Assembly (NCBI RefSeq): GCF_003665095.1
Contig: NZ_RCHV01000002.1
Span: 3,222,001-3,286,000 of the forward strand
From: Streptomyces sp. Z26
GTDB lineage: Bacteria; Actinomycetota; Actinomycetes; Streptomycetales; Streptomycetaceae
Direction of reading: 5' to 3'
Length of the DNA: 64,000 nucleotides
Shown here: positions 10,138-17,621 of the stretch, piece by piece
How positions within the stretch are numbered: the first letter of the stretch is position 1
Layout of the letters: each line of letters begins with the position of its first letter
Program-made: the position numbers and the translations under genes
Notes under the pieces: model-generated
Database searches by the model: none
Told to the model about the DNA's origin: nothing
The model's input: the letters and a program-made list of their open reading frames with translations, nothing else

Positions 10138-10862
10138 GCCAGGGCCCCGCCGAGGAGCTGCCGCCTGCCCCCGAGGTCGCGCGGGAGTTCTTCGGCGCTT
10201 CCTTTTCGGCGGCGCAGCGGTACGGCGAGCTGCTCGCCGACGTGGGCGTGCGACGCGGACTGATCGGCCCGCGCGAGGTGCCCCGGCTCTGGGAGCGGCA
10301 CCTGCTGAACTGCGCGGTGCTGGGCGAGCTGGTGCCGGAGGGCGTGACGGTCTGCGACGTCGGTTCGGGCGCCGGACTGCCGGGTATCCCCCTGGCGCTC
10401 GTACGGCCGGACCTGCGGATCACGCTGCTGGAGCCGCTGCTCCGGCGGACGACGTTCCTCCAGGAGGTCGTCGAGGTGCTCGGCCTGGAGCATGTGACGG
10501 TCGTGCGCGGGCGGGCCGAGGAGGTGCTGGGCACGTTGCCGCCGGTGCAGGTGGTGACGGCCCGCGCGGTGGCGCCGCTGGACCGGCTCGCGGGCTGGGG
10601 CGTGCCGCTGCTGCGGCCGTACGGCGAGATGCTGGCCATCAAGGGGGACACCGCCGCGGAGGAGCTGAAGGGCGCCCGTGCGGCGCTGCACAAGCTCGGC
10701 GTCGTCGACACCTCGGTCATCCAGGTCGGTGCCGGCGTGGTGGACCCGCAGGCGACGATCGTACGGGCGGAGGTCGGGGAGAGCCCCGGCGGTGTGCGGT
10801 TCGCCGCGAAGCGCGCCAAGGCCGCGAAGACGGCCCGGGGCAAGCGGCGGCGCCAGCGCTGA
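10134..10862 (+). CDS. rsmG: 16S rRNA (guanine527-N7)-methyltransferase RsmG
   Basis: 242-residue SAM-dependent methyltransferase that makes m7G527 in 16S rRNA; loss gives low-level streptomycin resistance in Streptomyces. The SAM motif V-C-D-V-G-S-G-A-G-L-P-G-I-P is at about residues 78-91, and the family E-x-x-x-R-R (L-E-P-L-L-R-R) follows. The C-terminus is a lysine/arginine-rich tail. It is the last gene of the rpmH run, and a hairpin terminator lies about 45 nt downstream. Confidence 0.95.
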   Translation: MSQGPAEELPPAPEVAREFFGASFSAAQRYGELLADVGVRRGLIGPREVPRLWERHLLNCAVLGELVPEGVTVCDVGSGAGLPGIPLALVRPDLRITLLEPLLRRTTFLQEVVEVLGLEHVTVVRGRAEEVLGTLPPVQVVTARAVAPLDRLAGWGVPLLRPYGEMLAIKGDTAAEELKGARAALHKLGVVDTSVIQVGAGVVDPQATIVRAEVGESPGGVRFAAKRAKAAKTARGKRRRQR

Positions 10863-10907
10863 GCGCGGATGCGGACCCCGGCAGGGGTTGAAGTGAGCGG
10901 CACAGGG

Positions 10908-10929
10908 AGGGCCCGGGATTCCGGGCCCT
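10908..10929 (+). terminator. Terminator after rsmG
   Basis: Perfect 9-bp stem AGGGCCCGG / CCGGGCCCT with the loop GATT, placed 45 nt after the rsmG stop. No U-tract is present. Confidence 0.75.
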
Positions 10930-11213
10930 TCGTCATGAGGCGGTGTCTGGTGGCAGGCGCCCGGTGCTGGGCGACCGGTTGGTCCGCGTTACTCCATAAA
11001 AGCGCTTAGCTTACGCATGGGCGGAGTGTCGCCGTGGTCGGTGAGCGCTGCGCCTGCATGGTGTTTCACGTGAAACGACGCTCTCTCCTGCAAGGAATCA
11101 TCAGTCGTGGGCGTGCGGCGGCTGCTCCACGTGCCCGTACTCACCGAGGAACGCCTTCTGTGGCGGATTCATCCACAGGGAAGAGGGGCTCGCTGGTTCG
11201 CGACCCCGAAAGC
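10930..11213. other. rsmG-parA intergenic region
   Basis: 284 bases holding one parS site (11063-11076) and an AT-richer segment around 10990-11015. No clear -10/-35 pair with good spacing was found. Longer frames that start at 11034 have no family support before the parA start chosen here. Confidence 0.5.
11063..11076. promoter_or_regulatory. parS: parS site 1
   Basis: Exact GTTTCACGTGAAAC, 138 bp upstream of the parA start. It is the binding and loading site of ParB and may also let ParB influence parAB transcription. Confidence 0.95.
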
Positions 11214-12308
11214 ATGGCAGGCTTTGAACCTCAAAGAGGTCTTGCCGAGGAGAGTGAACCGTTGCGGTCCGACGCCAACTTCGCGGGGCCGATGGCCGAT
11301 CCGGTCCCCGGTCCCCGTACCGAATCCACGGACGTTTCACGTGAAACGCCACCTCCGATGGACGCTGCCCCCAGCTTCGCTGCCCAACCGCCGACTCCGG
11401 CCGGTCAGACGCCGCAGCTGGTGGGCAGAGCCGCCCAGCAGGTCGTCGAGGCGATGCATCAGGCCGGTGAACGGCTGCCCAGACCCGAGCGCACGCGCGT
11501 GATGGTCGTCGCCAACCAGAAGGGCGGCGTCGGCAAGACCACCACCACCGTGAACCTCGCCGCCTCCCTGGCGTTGCACGGTGCACGCGTACTCGTGGTC
11601 GACCTCGACCCGCAGGGAAACGCCTCGACCGCGCTGGGCATCGACCACCACTCCGAGGTGCCGTCGATCTACGACGTACTGGTCGAGAGCAAGCCCCTGT
11701 CGGAGGTCGTGCAGCCCGTACCGGATGTGGAAGGTCTCTTCTGCGCCCCCGCCACCATCGACCTCGCCGGTGCGGAGATCGAGTTGGTGTCCCTGGTGGC
11801 CAGAGAGAGCCGCTTGCAGCGGGCCATCGAGGCGTACGAGCAGCCGTTGGACTACATCCTCATCGACTGCCCGCCCTCCCTCGGTCTCCTCACGGTCAAC
11901 GCCCTTGTCGCCGGTGCGGAGGTGCTGATCCCGATCCAGTGCGAGTACTACGCGTTGGAAGGGCTCGGCCAGCTCCTCCGCAACGTCGATCTGGTCCGTG
12001 GTCACCTCAACCGGGACCTGCGTATCTCGACGATCCTCCTCACCATGTACGACGGCCGCACACGGTTGGCGTCCCAGGTGGCTGAGGAGGTGCGCAGCCA
12101 CTTCGGCAGCGAGGTGCTGCGGACGAACATCCCGCGTTCGGTCCGTATCTCGGAGGCGCCGAGCTACGGGCAGACGGTGCTGACTTACGATCCTGGTTCC
12201 AGCGGCTCGCTCTCCTATCTGGAGGCGGCCCGTGAGATCGCCCTGCGCGACCCGAGCGCGCAGTCGGAACAGCCACAGCAGCAGAGCCTCGCGGAGGGGA
12301 ACCAGTGA
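11214..12308 (+). CDS. parA: Chromosome partitioning ATPase ParA
   Basis: 364-residue ParA/MinD-type ATPase that positions ParB-parS complexes, notably in sporulating hyphae. ATG 11214 is chosen over upstream frames because it gives the Streptomyces N-terminus M-A-G-F-E-P. The first ~100 residues are a disordered extension that contains V-S-R-E-T at 41-45, encoded by parS site 2. The deviant Walker A K-G-G-V-G-K-T-T follows, then D-L-D-P-Q-G-N-A-S and I-D-C-P-P-S-L-G. It overlaps parB by 4 nt (GTGA). Confidence 0.96.
   Translation: MAGFEPQRGLAEESEPLRSDANFAGPMADPVPGPRTESTDVSRETPPPMDAAPSFAAQPPTPAGQTPQLVGRAAQQVVEAMHQAGERLPRPERTRVMVVANQKGGVGKTTTTVNLAASLALHGARVLVVDLDPQGNASTALGIDHHSEVPSIYDVLVESKPLSEVVQPVPDVEGLFCAPATIDLAGAEIELVSLVARESRLQRAIEAYEQPLDYILIDCPPSLGLLTVNALVAGAEVLIPIQCEYYALEGLGQLLRNVDLVRGHLNRDLRISTILLTMYDGRTRLASQVAEEVRSHFGSEVLRTNIPRSVRISEAPSYGQTVLTYDPGSSGSLSYLEAAREIALRDPSAQSEQPQQQSLAEGNQ
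11334..11347. promoter_or_regulatory. parS: parS site 2, inside parA
   Basis: Exact GTTTCACGTGAAAC in the N-terminal coding part of parA, read in frame as V-S-R-E-T. Confidence 0.95.
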
Positions 12309-13519
12309 GCGATCGACGTAGGGGACTGGGGCGGGGGCTCGGCGCGCTGATTCCGGCCGCGCCGAAGCCGTCGGACGAGGCCGATGCCGGCGCTTCGGGC
12401 GGCCGGGGTTCCACGTCGCCTTCGGCGGTGCCGGTGCTGACACCGGAACGCGGAGTGGCGGCGGCGAAGGTCACCACGCTGCCCGACAGTGGCGCGGCGG
12501 CCGGTGTTCCACGTGAAACAGCTGCGGCCCAGCCGGGACGACAGGTGGACGGGGCGTCCGAGGGAGCACGGGCTGGGGAGCCCGCGGTGCTGTCCGGCAG
12601 CGAACCGGGCGCGCACTTCGCGGAGTTGCCGCTCGATTCGATCACGCCCAACCCGCGGCAGCCGCGCGAGGTGTTCGACGAGGACGCGCTCGCCGAGCTG
12701 GTCGCGTCCATCACGGAGGTGGGTCTGCTCCAGCCCGTGGTGGTACGGCAGTTGGCGCCGGGCCGCTACGAACTCATCATGGGCGAGCGCCGCTGGCGTG
12801 CCTGCCGTGAGGCCGGGCTCGAAGCGATCCCCGCGATCGTACGGGCCACGGATGACGAGAAGCTGCTGCTGGACGCCCTGCTGGAGAACCTGCACCGGGC
12901 GCAGCTCAACCCGTTGGAGGAGGCGGCGGCGTACGACCAGCTGCTCAAGGACTTCAACTGCACGCACGACCAGCTGGCCGACCGCATCGGGCGGTCCCGT
13001 CCGCAGGTGTCCAACACACTGCGGCTGCTCCGCCTCTCTCCCTCCGTCCAACGTCGGGTCGCCGCCGGGGTGCTGTCGGCCGGTCATGCGCGAGCCCTGC
13101 TCTCGGTGGACGACAGCGATGAGCAGGACCGCCTGGCGCACCGCATCGTGGCGGAGGGCCTGTCGGTACGGGCCGTCGAGGAGATCGTCACGCTCCTCAA
13201 CTCCGACCCGAAGAGCACGCCCAAGTCCAAGGGGCCGCGAGCGGGGAAGCGGGTCTCGCCCTCGCTCGACCAGCTCGCGGGGCGTCTCTCGGACCGGTTC
13301 GAGACACGCGTGAAGGTCGACCTCGGGCAGAAGAAGGGCAAGATCGTCGTCGAGTTCGCGTCGATGGACGACCTGGACCGGATTCTGGGCCAGCTGGCAC
13401 CGGGCGAGGGTCGTGTCCTCGCACAGCAGCTGTCAGCCGAGGACGTCGACGCTGACGTGGAGCAGGCCGCCGCCTCGGAGCGCGGCACGGCGGACGACGG
13501 GGACGACGCCCGGCAGTGA
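12305..13519 (+). CDS. parB: Chromosome partitioning protein ParB
   Basis: 404-residue parS-binding CTPase clamp. The N-terminus [13 protein letters not shown] is the ParA-stimulating motif. A disordered region (about 20-105) holds V-P-R-E-T at 68-72, encoded by a near-perfect parS. The ParB core has the CTP-binding motif G-E-R-R-W-R-A and the helix-turn-helix [15 protein letters not shown]. The C-terminal dimer domain follows. It starts with GTG overlapping the parA stop, and an inverted repeat begins about 10 nt past its stop. Confidence 0.96.
   Translation: MSDRRRGLGRGLGALIPAAPKPSDEADAGASGGRGSTSPSAVPVLTPERGVAAAKVTTLPDSGAAAGVPRETAAAQPGRQVDGASEGARAGEPAVLSGSEPGAHFAELPLDSITPNPRQPREVFDEDALAELVASITEVGLLQPVVVRQLAPGRYELIMGERRWRACREAGLEAIPAIVRATDDEKLLLDALLENLHRAQLNPLEEAAAYDQLLKDFNCTHDQLADRIGRSRPQVSNTLRLLRLSPSVQRRVAAGVLSAGHARALLSVDDSDEQDRLAHRIVAEGLSVRAVEEIVTLLNSDPKSTPKSKGPRAGKRVSPSLDQLAGRLSDRFETRVKVDLGQKKGKIVVEFASMDDLDRILGQLAPGEGRVLAQQLSAEDVDADVEQAAASERGTADDGDDARQ
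12506..12519. promoter_or_regulatory. parS: parS site 3, inside parB (one mismatch)
   Basis: GTTCCACGTGAAAC differs from the consensus at the fourth base (T to C). It is read in frame as V-P-R-E-T. Confidence 0.8.
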
Positions 13520-13528
13520 CGCGAGGAA

Positions 13529-13567
13529 CTGACGCCCCATGGATACGATGTGTCCATGGGGCGTCAG
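13529..13567. promoter_or_regulatory. 15-bp inverted repeat over the start of the GNAT gene
   Basis: Perfect arms CTGACGCCCCATGGA (13529-13543) and TCCATGGGGCGTCAG (13553-13567) with a 9-nt spacer. It follows the parB stop by 9 nt and covers the start codon of the next gene (GTG 13550 in the loop, ATG 13556 in the right arm). It could terminate parAB transcription, limit translation of the next gene, or be an operator. Confidence 0.65.
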
Positions 13568-14173
13568 CTTGTTCCGCTCACTCTGGACAACCTCCCGGAC
13601 CTGCCGAAGCGCTGCCGTGAGTGCGTCTTCTGGGAGCTGGACCCGGTCAACGGCGAAGCCGCGATCAAGGGGGGCCGTCCGGATCTGGAGAAGGAGTCCT
13701 GGATCTCGGGCGTGCTGCTGGAATGGGGCTCGTGCGGACGTGTCGTCTACGTGGACGACGTGGCGGTCGGCTTCGTGCTGTACGCGCCGCCCGCGTACGT
13801 ACCGCGTTCCGTCAACTTCCCCACGAGTCCCGTGTCCCCCGACGCCGTGCAGCTGATGACCGCGTGGCTGATGCCGGGATACCAGGGGCAGGGGCTGGGG
13901 CGGGTGATCGTGCAGACCGTGGCCAAGGACGTTCTGCGGCGCGGCTTCAAGGCCATCGAGGCGTTCGGTGACGCGCGGTGGAAGGAACCGGGGTGTCTGC
14001 TGCCGGCCGATCATCTTCTGGCGGTGGGCTTCAAGACCGTCCGGCCCCACTTCGCGTACCCCCGGCTGAGGCTGGAGCTGCGGTCGACGGTCTCTTGGAA
14101 GCAGGATGTCGAACGGGCGCTGGACCAGCTGCTGGGCGCGGTGCAGAAGGAGCCCGCGCTCCGGCCGCTGTGA
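13550..14173 (+). CDS. GNAT-family N-acetyltransferase
   Basis: 207-residue GNAT-fold protein regularly found just downstream of parB in Streptomyces. The N-terminus has C-R-E-C-V-F-W-E-L. The acetyl-CoA-binding motif is seen as P-G-Y-Q-G-Q-G-L-G-R-V (Q-x-x-G-x-G/A). The substrate is unknown. The start is either GTG 13550 or ATG 13556; both lie inside an inverted repeat and neither has a well-spaced ribosome binding site (GAGGAA at 13523-13528 is over 20 nt away). This suggests coupling to parB or control by RNA structure. Confidence 0.85.
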   Translation: MSMGRQLVPLTLDNLPDLPKRCRECVFWELDPVNGEAAIKGGRPDLEKESWISGVLLEWGSCGRVVYVDDVAVGFVLYAPPAYVPRSVNFPTSPVSPDAVQLMTAWLMPGYQGQGLGRVIVQTVAKDVLRRGFKAIEAFGDARWKEPGCLLPADHLLAVGFKTVRPHFAYPRLRLELRSTVSWKQDVERALDQLLGAVQKEPALRPL

Positions 14174-14191
14174 GGGCGGCTCCGGAAATAC

Positions 14192-14227
14192 GAAACGGGA
14201 CCCGTCCCTGAGGACGGGTCCCGTTTC
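14192..14227. terminator. Bidirectional terminator overlapping parS
   Basis: Perfect 16-bp stem GAAACGGGACCCGTCC / GGACGGGTCCCGTTTC with the 4-nt loop CTGA, between the convergent GNAT gene and trxA. The last five bases of the right arm (GTTTC) are also the start of parS site 4. Confidence 0.88.
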
Positions 14228-14236
14228 ACGTGAAAC
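14223..14236. promoter_or_regulatory. parS: parS site 4, fused to a terminator
   Basis: Exact GTTTCACGTGAAAC between the convergent GNAT gene and trxA, 3 nt from the trxA stop codon and overlapping the terminator stem. Confidence 0.95.
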
Positions 14237-14238
14237 GA

Positions 14239-14568
14239 TCAGCCGATGAAGTCGGCCAGGTCGCGCTCCAGGGCGGCCTTCGGCTTCGCGCCGACGATGG
14301 TCCGTACGACCTCGCCGCCCTTGTAGACGTTCATCGTCGGGATGGACATGATGCCGTACTTGGCGGCCACGGCGGGGTTCTCGTCGATGTTGAGCTTGAC
14401 GACCGTCAGCGCCTCGCTGTTCTCCGCGGCGATCGCTTCGAGTGACGGCGCGATCTGACGGCACGGACCGCACCAGGCGGCCCAGAAGTCGACCAGCACG
14501 GGCTTGTCGCTGTTGAGGACCAGCTCCTCGAAGTTGGCGTCGGTCGCGGTCACGGTGGCACCGGCCAT
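14239..14568 (-). CDS. trxA: Thioredoxin
   Basis: 109-residue thioredoxin, a general protein disulfide reductant in the cytoplasm. The active site F-W-A-A-W-C-G-P-C-R is at about residues 28-37, followed by the family cis-proline segment S-I-P-T-M-N-V-Y. ATG 14568 has AGGAGA upstream. Its reductase gene trxB is immediately upstream on the same strand (67 bp gap), so they are probably co-transcribed. A bidirectional terminator follows. Confidence 0.97.
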   Translation of the reverse strand: MAGATVTATDANFEELVLNSDKPVLVDFWAAWCGPCRQIAPSLEAIAAENSEALTVVKLNIDENPAVAAKYGIMSIPTMNVYKGGEVVRTIVGAKPKAALERDLADFIG

Positions 14569-14635
14569 GGTAGTTCTCCTCTTTTCCTGTGTGTCTCTAT
14601 GTCTGTGCGGGCGAAGGGCTACAGCGGTAGCCGGG

Positions 14636-15625
14636 TCAGACGGCGGCGACCTTGTCCGGCTCGGGGGTCGACTCCGGCGAGGAGGCGCCGTCGGCCAGGG
14701 CGGCGAGATACCGCTCGGCGTCCAGAGCGGCGGAACATCCGGTGCCCGCCGCGGTGATCGCCTGCCGGTACGTGTGGTCCACGACGTCACCGGCCGCGAA
14801 CACGCCGGGGACCTTCGTCCGGGTCGAGGGCGAGTCGACCACCAGGTAGCCCTCGTCGTCGAACTCGAGGACGCCCTCGAAGAGTTCCGTACGCGGGTCG
14901 TGGCCGATGGCGACGAACAAGCCGGTGGCCGCGAGTGCGGAGGTCTCGCCCGTCGTCGTGTCGCGCAGAGTCAGGCTGGCCAGCTTGCCGTCCTTGTCGT
15001 GGATCTCCGCGACCTCGCTGTTCCACGCGAAGTTGATCTTCGGGTCGGCGAAGGCACGCTCCTGCATCGCCTTCGAGGCGCGCAGGGTGTCCCGACGGTG
15101 GACGATGGTGACGGTCTTGGCGAAGCGGGAGAGGAACGTGGCCTCCTCCATCGCGGTGTCGCCGCCGCCGACCACGACGATGTCCTGCTCGCGGAAGAAG
15201 AAGCCGTCACACGTGGCGCAGTACGAGACACCGCGTCCGGACAGCTCGTCCTCCTGGGGGAGACCGAGCTTGCGGTGCTGCGAGCCGGTGGACACGATCA
15301 CCGTACGGGCCCGGTGCACGGTGCCCTCGGAGTCGGTGACCGTCTTGATCTCACCCGAGAAGTCGACGGCGGAGACGTCGTCGGCGACCAGCTCCGCGCC
15401 GAAACGCTCCGCCTGCGCGCGCATCTGGTCCATCAGGTCCGGGCCGAGGATGCCCTCGCTGAAGCCGGGGAAGTTCTCCACCTCGGTCGTGTTCATGAGC
15501 GCGCCACCAGCGGTGACCGAGCCCTCGAAGACAAGGGGCTTCAGCGACGCGCGGGCGGTGTAGAGCGCGGCGGTGTAGCCCGCGGGCCCCGAACCGATGA
15601 TGATCACGTTACGGACGTCGCTCAC
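14636..15625 (-). CDS. trxB: Thioredoxin reductase (NADPH)
   Basis: 329-residue flavoenzyme that reduces thioredoxin with NADPH. The FAD motif [11 protein letters not shown] is at 9-19. The redox pair C-A-T-C-D-G lies near 135-140, the NADPH motif G-G-G-D-T-A-M-E-E follows, and the FAD-binding end is G-V-F-A-A-G-D-V. The start is GTG with AAGGAAGG upstream. It is paired with trxA and sits beside the sigM/anti-sigma pair, an association seen in other actinobacteria. Confidence 0.97.
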   Translation of the reverse strand: MSDVRNVIIIGSGPAGYTAALYTARASLKPLVFEGSVTAGGALMNTTEVENFPGFSEGILGPDLMDQMRAQAERFGAELVADDVSAVDFSGEIKTVTDSEGTVHRARTVIVSTGSQHRKLGLPQEDELSGRGVSYCATCDGFFFREQDIVVVGGGDTAMEEATFLSRFAKTVTIVHRRDTLRASKAMQERAFADPKINFAWNSEVAEIHDKDGKLASLTLRDTTTGETSALAATGLFVAIGHDPRTELFEGVLEFDDEGYLVVDSPSTRTKVPGVFAAGDVVDHTYRQAITAAGTGCSAALDAERYLAALADGASSPESTPEPDKVAAV

Positions 15626-15832
15626 AGGAGCCTTCCTTGTCTGCCGACTGCGGGTCTGGATTGCTTGGCAAGGCTTTCACCCCACCCAACCGATCCTACG
15701 GGGGAGACATTCCCGTACGGCAGCGGTGCACCCGGACGAGGTGCCGGAGTCGTACGCCGACGGCTCGGCCCGGCGCTCCTCGGCCGAAGCCGGAGTGCGC
15801 CGGGCCGAGCCGGGCCACCGCCGTCGGGCGGA

Positions 15833-16828
15833 TCAGTCGCGCGCGTACGTGTGCTTCGTGAGGACCTCGCCCGGCTTCCCCTCGGCGGAGGCCGAGACGC
15901 AGCCGGGGTCGACGACGTACGCGTCCACGTAGCGGGAGTCACCGGAGTGCGGCAGGACGACCAGATACGCGGCGCTGCCCTTGTACTGTGCGGCCGGATC
16001 CACGGCGAGAGGCGCCTCGGCGCGGCCGATGCCCTCCCGTACGCAGCTGGGCAAGGTGGTGGCTCCGTCGCCCCGGAGCGGGGTGCCTTCGCCGGGCGTC
16101 GGGTTCGTCTCGGCCTTCGGCGCACTGGACGAACCCGGAGCGAAGTCGCTCTCGTTGACCAGGGCGCGTACCTGCTTGCCAAGAGCGTCCGTACTGCTCT
16201 CCTGGTTGTCGCCCGAGGAGTTCTTCGGGGGCGAGCCGCCGTCCGCCGTCTGGGAGCTGTCGGACGAGCCGCCCGAGACACCCTGCACGATGACGGCGCC
16301 GAGTCCGAGGGCGGCCATGGCACCCGCGGCGGCGAGCAGGGTCGTACGCCACCGGCGCGGTGCGCGGCTCCGGCCGGGGCCGGTGGTCGCGTGCGAACGT
16401 CCGGGGGGTCGGCTCGCGCTGCGACGGCCCGTTTCACGTGAAACATCGCCCCGTGCTGCGACGTGCCCGGAGATCCGGTCCGCCGGTGCCACGACGTCGG
16501 ACACCGTCTCCGTTTCACGTGAAACGGCGCCGTCGCCGCCGTCGGTGGATTCGTGCGACGCGGCGGCGTTCAGCAGGGCCTCCGCCGCGAGTGCCGCGTC
16601 GATGCGCTGCGCGACGTCCTCCGGCATTCTCGCCGGGCCCGGTACGGAGCCGAGGAGGCCGCGGATCTCGTCGAGGGACGCTCTCACGTCGGCACAGAGC
16701 GGGCAGCCCGCGAGGTGGGCGCGGAGGACGCTACTGCGTTCCGCGTCCAGTTGGCCCTCGGTGAGCGCCGAGATCTCCTCGACTTCGGGATGTTCGTCCG
16801 TGCCGAACGGAATCGAAGGGGATGTCAT
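15833..16828 (-). CDS. Membrane anti-sigma factor with zinc-finger HC2 motif
   Basis: 331-residue protein predicted to hold the adjacent ECF sigma factor at the membrane. The cytoplasmic N-terminus has the ZAS motif H-L-A-G-C-P-L-C (H-x3-C-x2-C, about residues 38-45). A long disordered linker carries V-S-R-E-T twice (102-106 and 129-133), each encoded by a parS site. One transmembrane segment lies near 180-200 (T-L-L-A-A-A-G-A-M-A-A-L-G-L-G), and a secreted serine-rich C-terminal region follows. The start overlaps the sigma factor stop (ATGA), so the two are co-translated. Confidence 0.88.
   Translation of the reverse strand: MTSPSIPFGTDEHPEVEEISALTEGQLDAERSSVLRAHLAGCPLCADVRASLDEIRGLLGSVPGPARMPEDVAQRIDAALAAEALLNAAASHESTDGGDGAVSRETETVSDVVAPADRISGHVAARGDVSRETGRRSASRPPGRSHATTGPGRSRAPRRWRTTLLAAAGAMAALGLGAVIVQGVSGGSSDSSQTADGGSPPKNSSGDNQESSTDALGKQVRALVNESDFAPGSSSAPKAETNPTPGEGTPLRGDGATTLPSCVREGIGRAEAPLAVDPAAQYKGSAAYLVVLPHSGDSRYVDAYVVDPGCVSASAEGKPGEVLTKHTYARD
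16431..16444. promoter_or_regulatory. parS: parS site 5, inside the anti-sigma gene
   Basis: Exact GTTTCACGTGAAAC, read on the minus strand as V-S-R-E-T (residues 129-133 of the anti-sigma factor). Confidence 0.95.
16512..16525. promoter_or_regulatory. parS: parS site 6, inside the anti-sigma gene
   Basis: Exact GTTTCACGTGAAAC, 67 bp from site 5 and in the same codon phase, giving V-S-R-E-T (residues 102-106). Confidence 0.95.
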
Positions 16829-17559
16829 GTGCCGGTGCCACCTCCGCCCTTCACTGCGCCTGACCCACGGAAACCCTTCCGGATACTTCTCGAGGGTGGG
16901 ACGGATGCCGCCCCGCCCGGGTTCCCTCCCTCGTCGGGTGGAGGGGATTCGTCTCGTACGGAGCCGTCCGGCCGCAGGTGCGACACCAGCGGGAGCAGCC
17001 GGGCGCGCCCCCGGGCACAGCGGCTCTTCACGGTGCCCACCGCCGTGTCCAGGACGGCGGCCGCCTCGGCCACCGGATAGCCCTGCATGTCGACGAGGAC
17101 GAGTGCCGCGCGCTGTTCCACCGGGAGCTGCGCGAGTGCGGCGAGGAGCTGGCGGTGGAGGTCCTGCCGTTCGGCGGGGACGGCCGCGGACTCCTCGGGG
17201 TCGAGGAGCTGCTCCAGGCGTTCCGTGTCGTCCGTGGGCGAGCTGCGTCGCGACGCGGCCTTGCGGACGCGGTCGAGGCAGGCGTTCACGGTGATGCGGT
17301 GCAGCCAGGTCGTGACGGCCGACTGGCCGCGGAACGTGTGCGCCGCGCGGTACGCCGAGATCAGCGCGTCCTGCACCGCGTCGGCCGCCTCCTCCCGGTC
17401 CCCCAACGTCCGCAGGGCCACGGCCCAGAGCCGGTCGCGGTGCCGTCGGACGATCTCCCCGAACGCATCGGGGTCCCCCGCGACATGTCGCGCCAGCAGT
17501 TCCCGGTCATCCGGTGCGGCAGTGCCCGGAGCGGACGCGCGCGCACCGTCGTCGGTCAT
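16825..17559 (-). CDS. sigM: ECF RNA polymerase sigma factor, SigM-like
   Basis: 244-residue group 4 sigma factor. Region 2 reads from D-A-F-G-E-I-V-R-R-H through V-Q-D-A-L-I-S-A-Y and W-L-H-R-I-T-V-N-A-C-L-D. Region 4 reads L-P-V-E-Q-R-A-A-L-V-L-V-D-M-Q-G-Y with the helix-turn-helix V-G-T-V-K-S-R-C-A-R-G. A glycine/proline-rich C-terminal tail of about 55 residues is unusual. It is followed by its anti-sigma factor (4-nt overlap) and then trxBA, the SigM layout of actinobacteria. The target regulon is not visible here. Confidence 0.88.
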   Translation of the reverse strand: MTDDGARASAPGTAAPDDRELLARHVAGDPDAFGEIVRRHRDRLWAVALRTLGDREEAADAVQDALISAYRAAHTFRGQSAVTTWLHRITVNACLDRVRKAASRRSSPTDDTERLEQLLDPEESAAVPAERQDLHRQLLAALAQLPVEQRAALVLVDMQGYPVAEAAAVLDTAVGTVKSRCARGRARLLPLVSHLRPDGSVRDESPPPDEGGNPGGAASVPPSRSIRKGFRGSGAVKGGGGTGT

Positions 17560-17621
17560 CCTGGCAGCACCCCCTTCCGTCGCTCCGCCGGCCGGTCACG
17601 CACGGCGGTCCTGCACGGAGG

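Noticed and set aside
11034..11213. N-terminal extension of ParA translated through parS site 1
   Set aside because: Known Streptomyces ParA proteins start near M-A-G; the extra residues have no conserved sequence and parS 1 is better explained as intergenic.
14504..16441. 645-codon plus-strand open frame over trxA, trxB and the anti-sigma gene
   Set aside because: It is a shadow of three real genes, with arginine/glycine-rich composition and no family match I can recognise.
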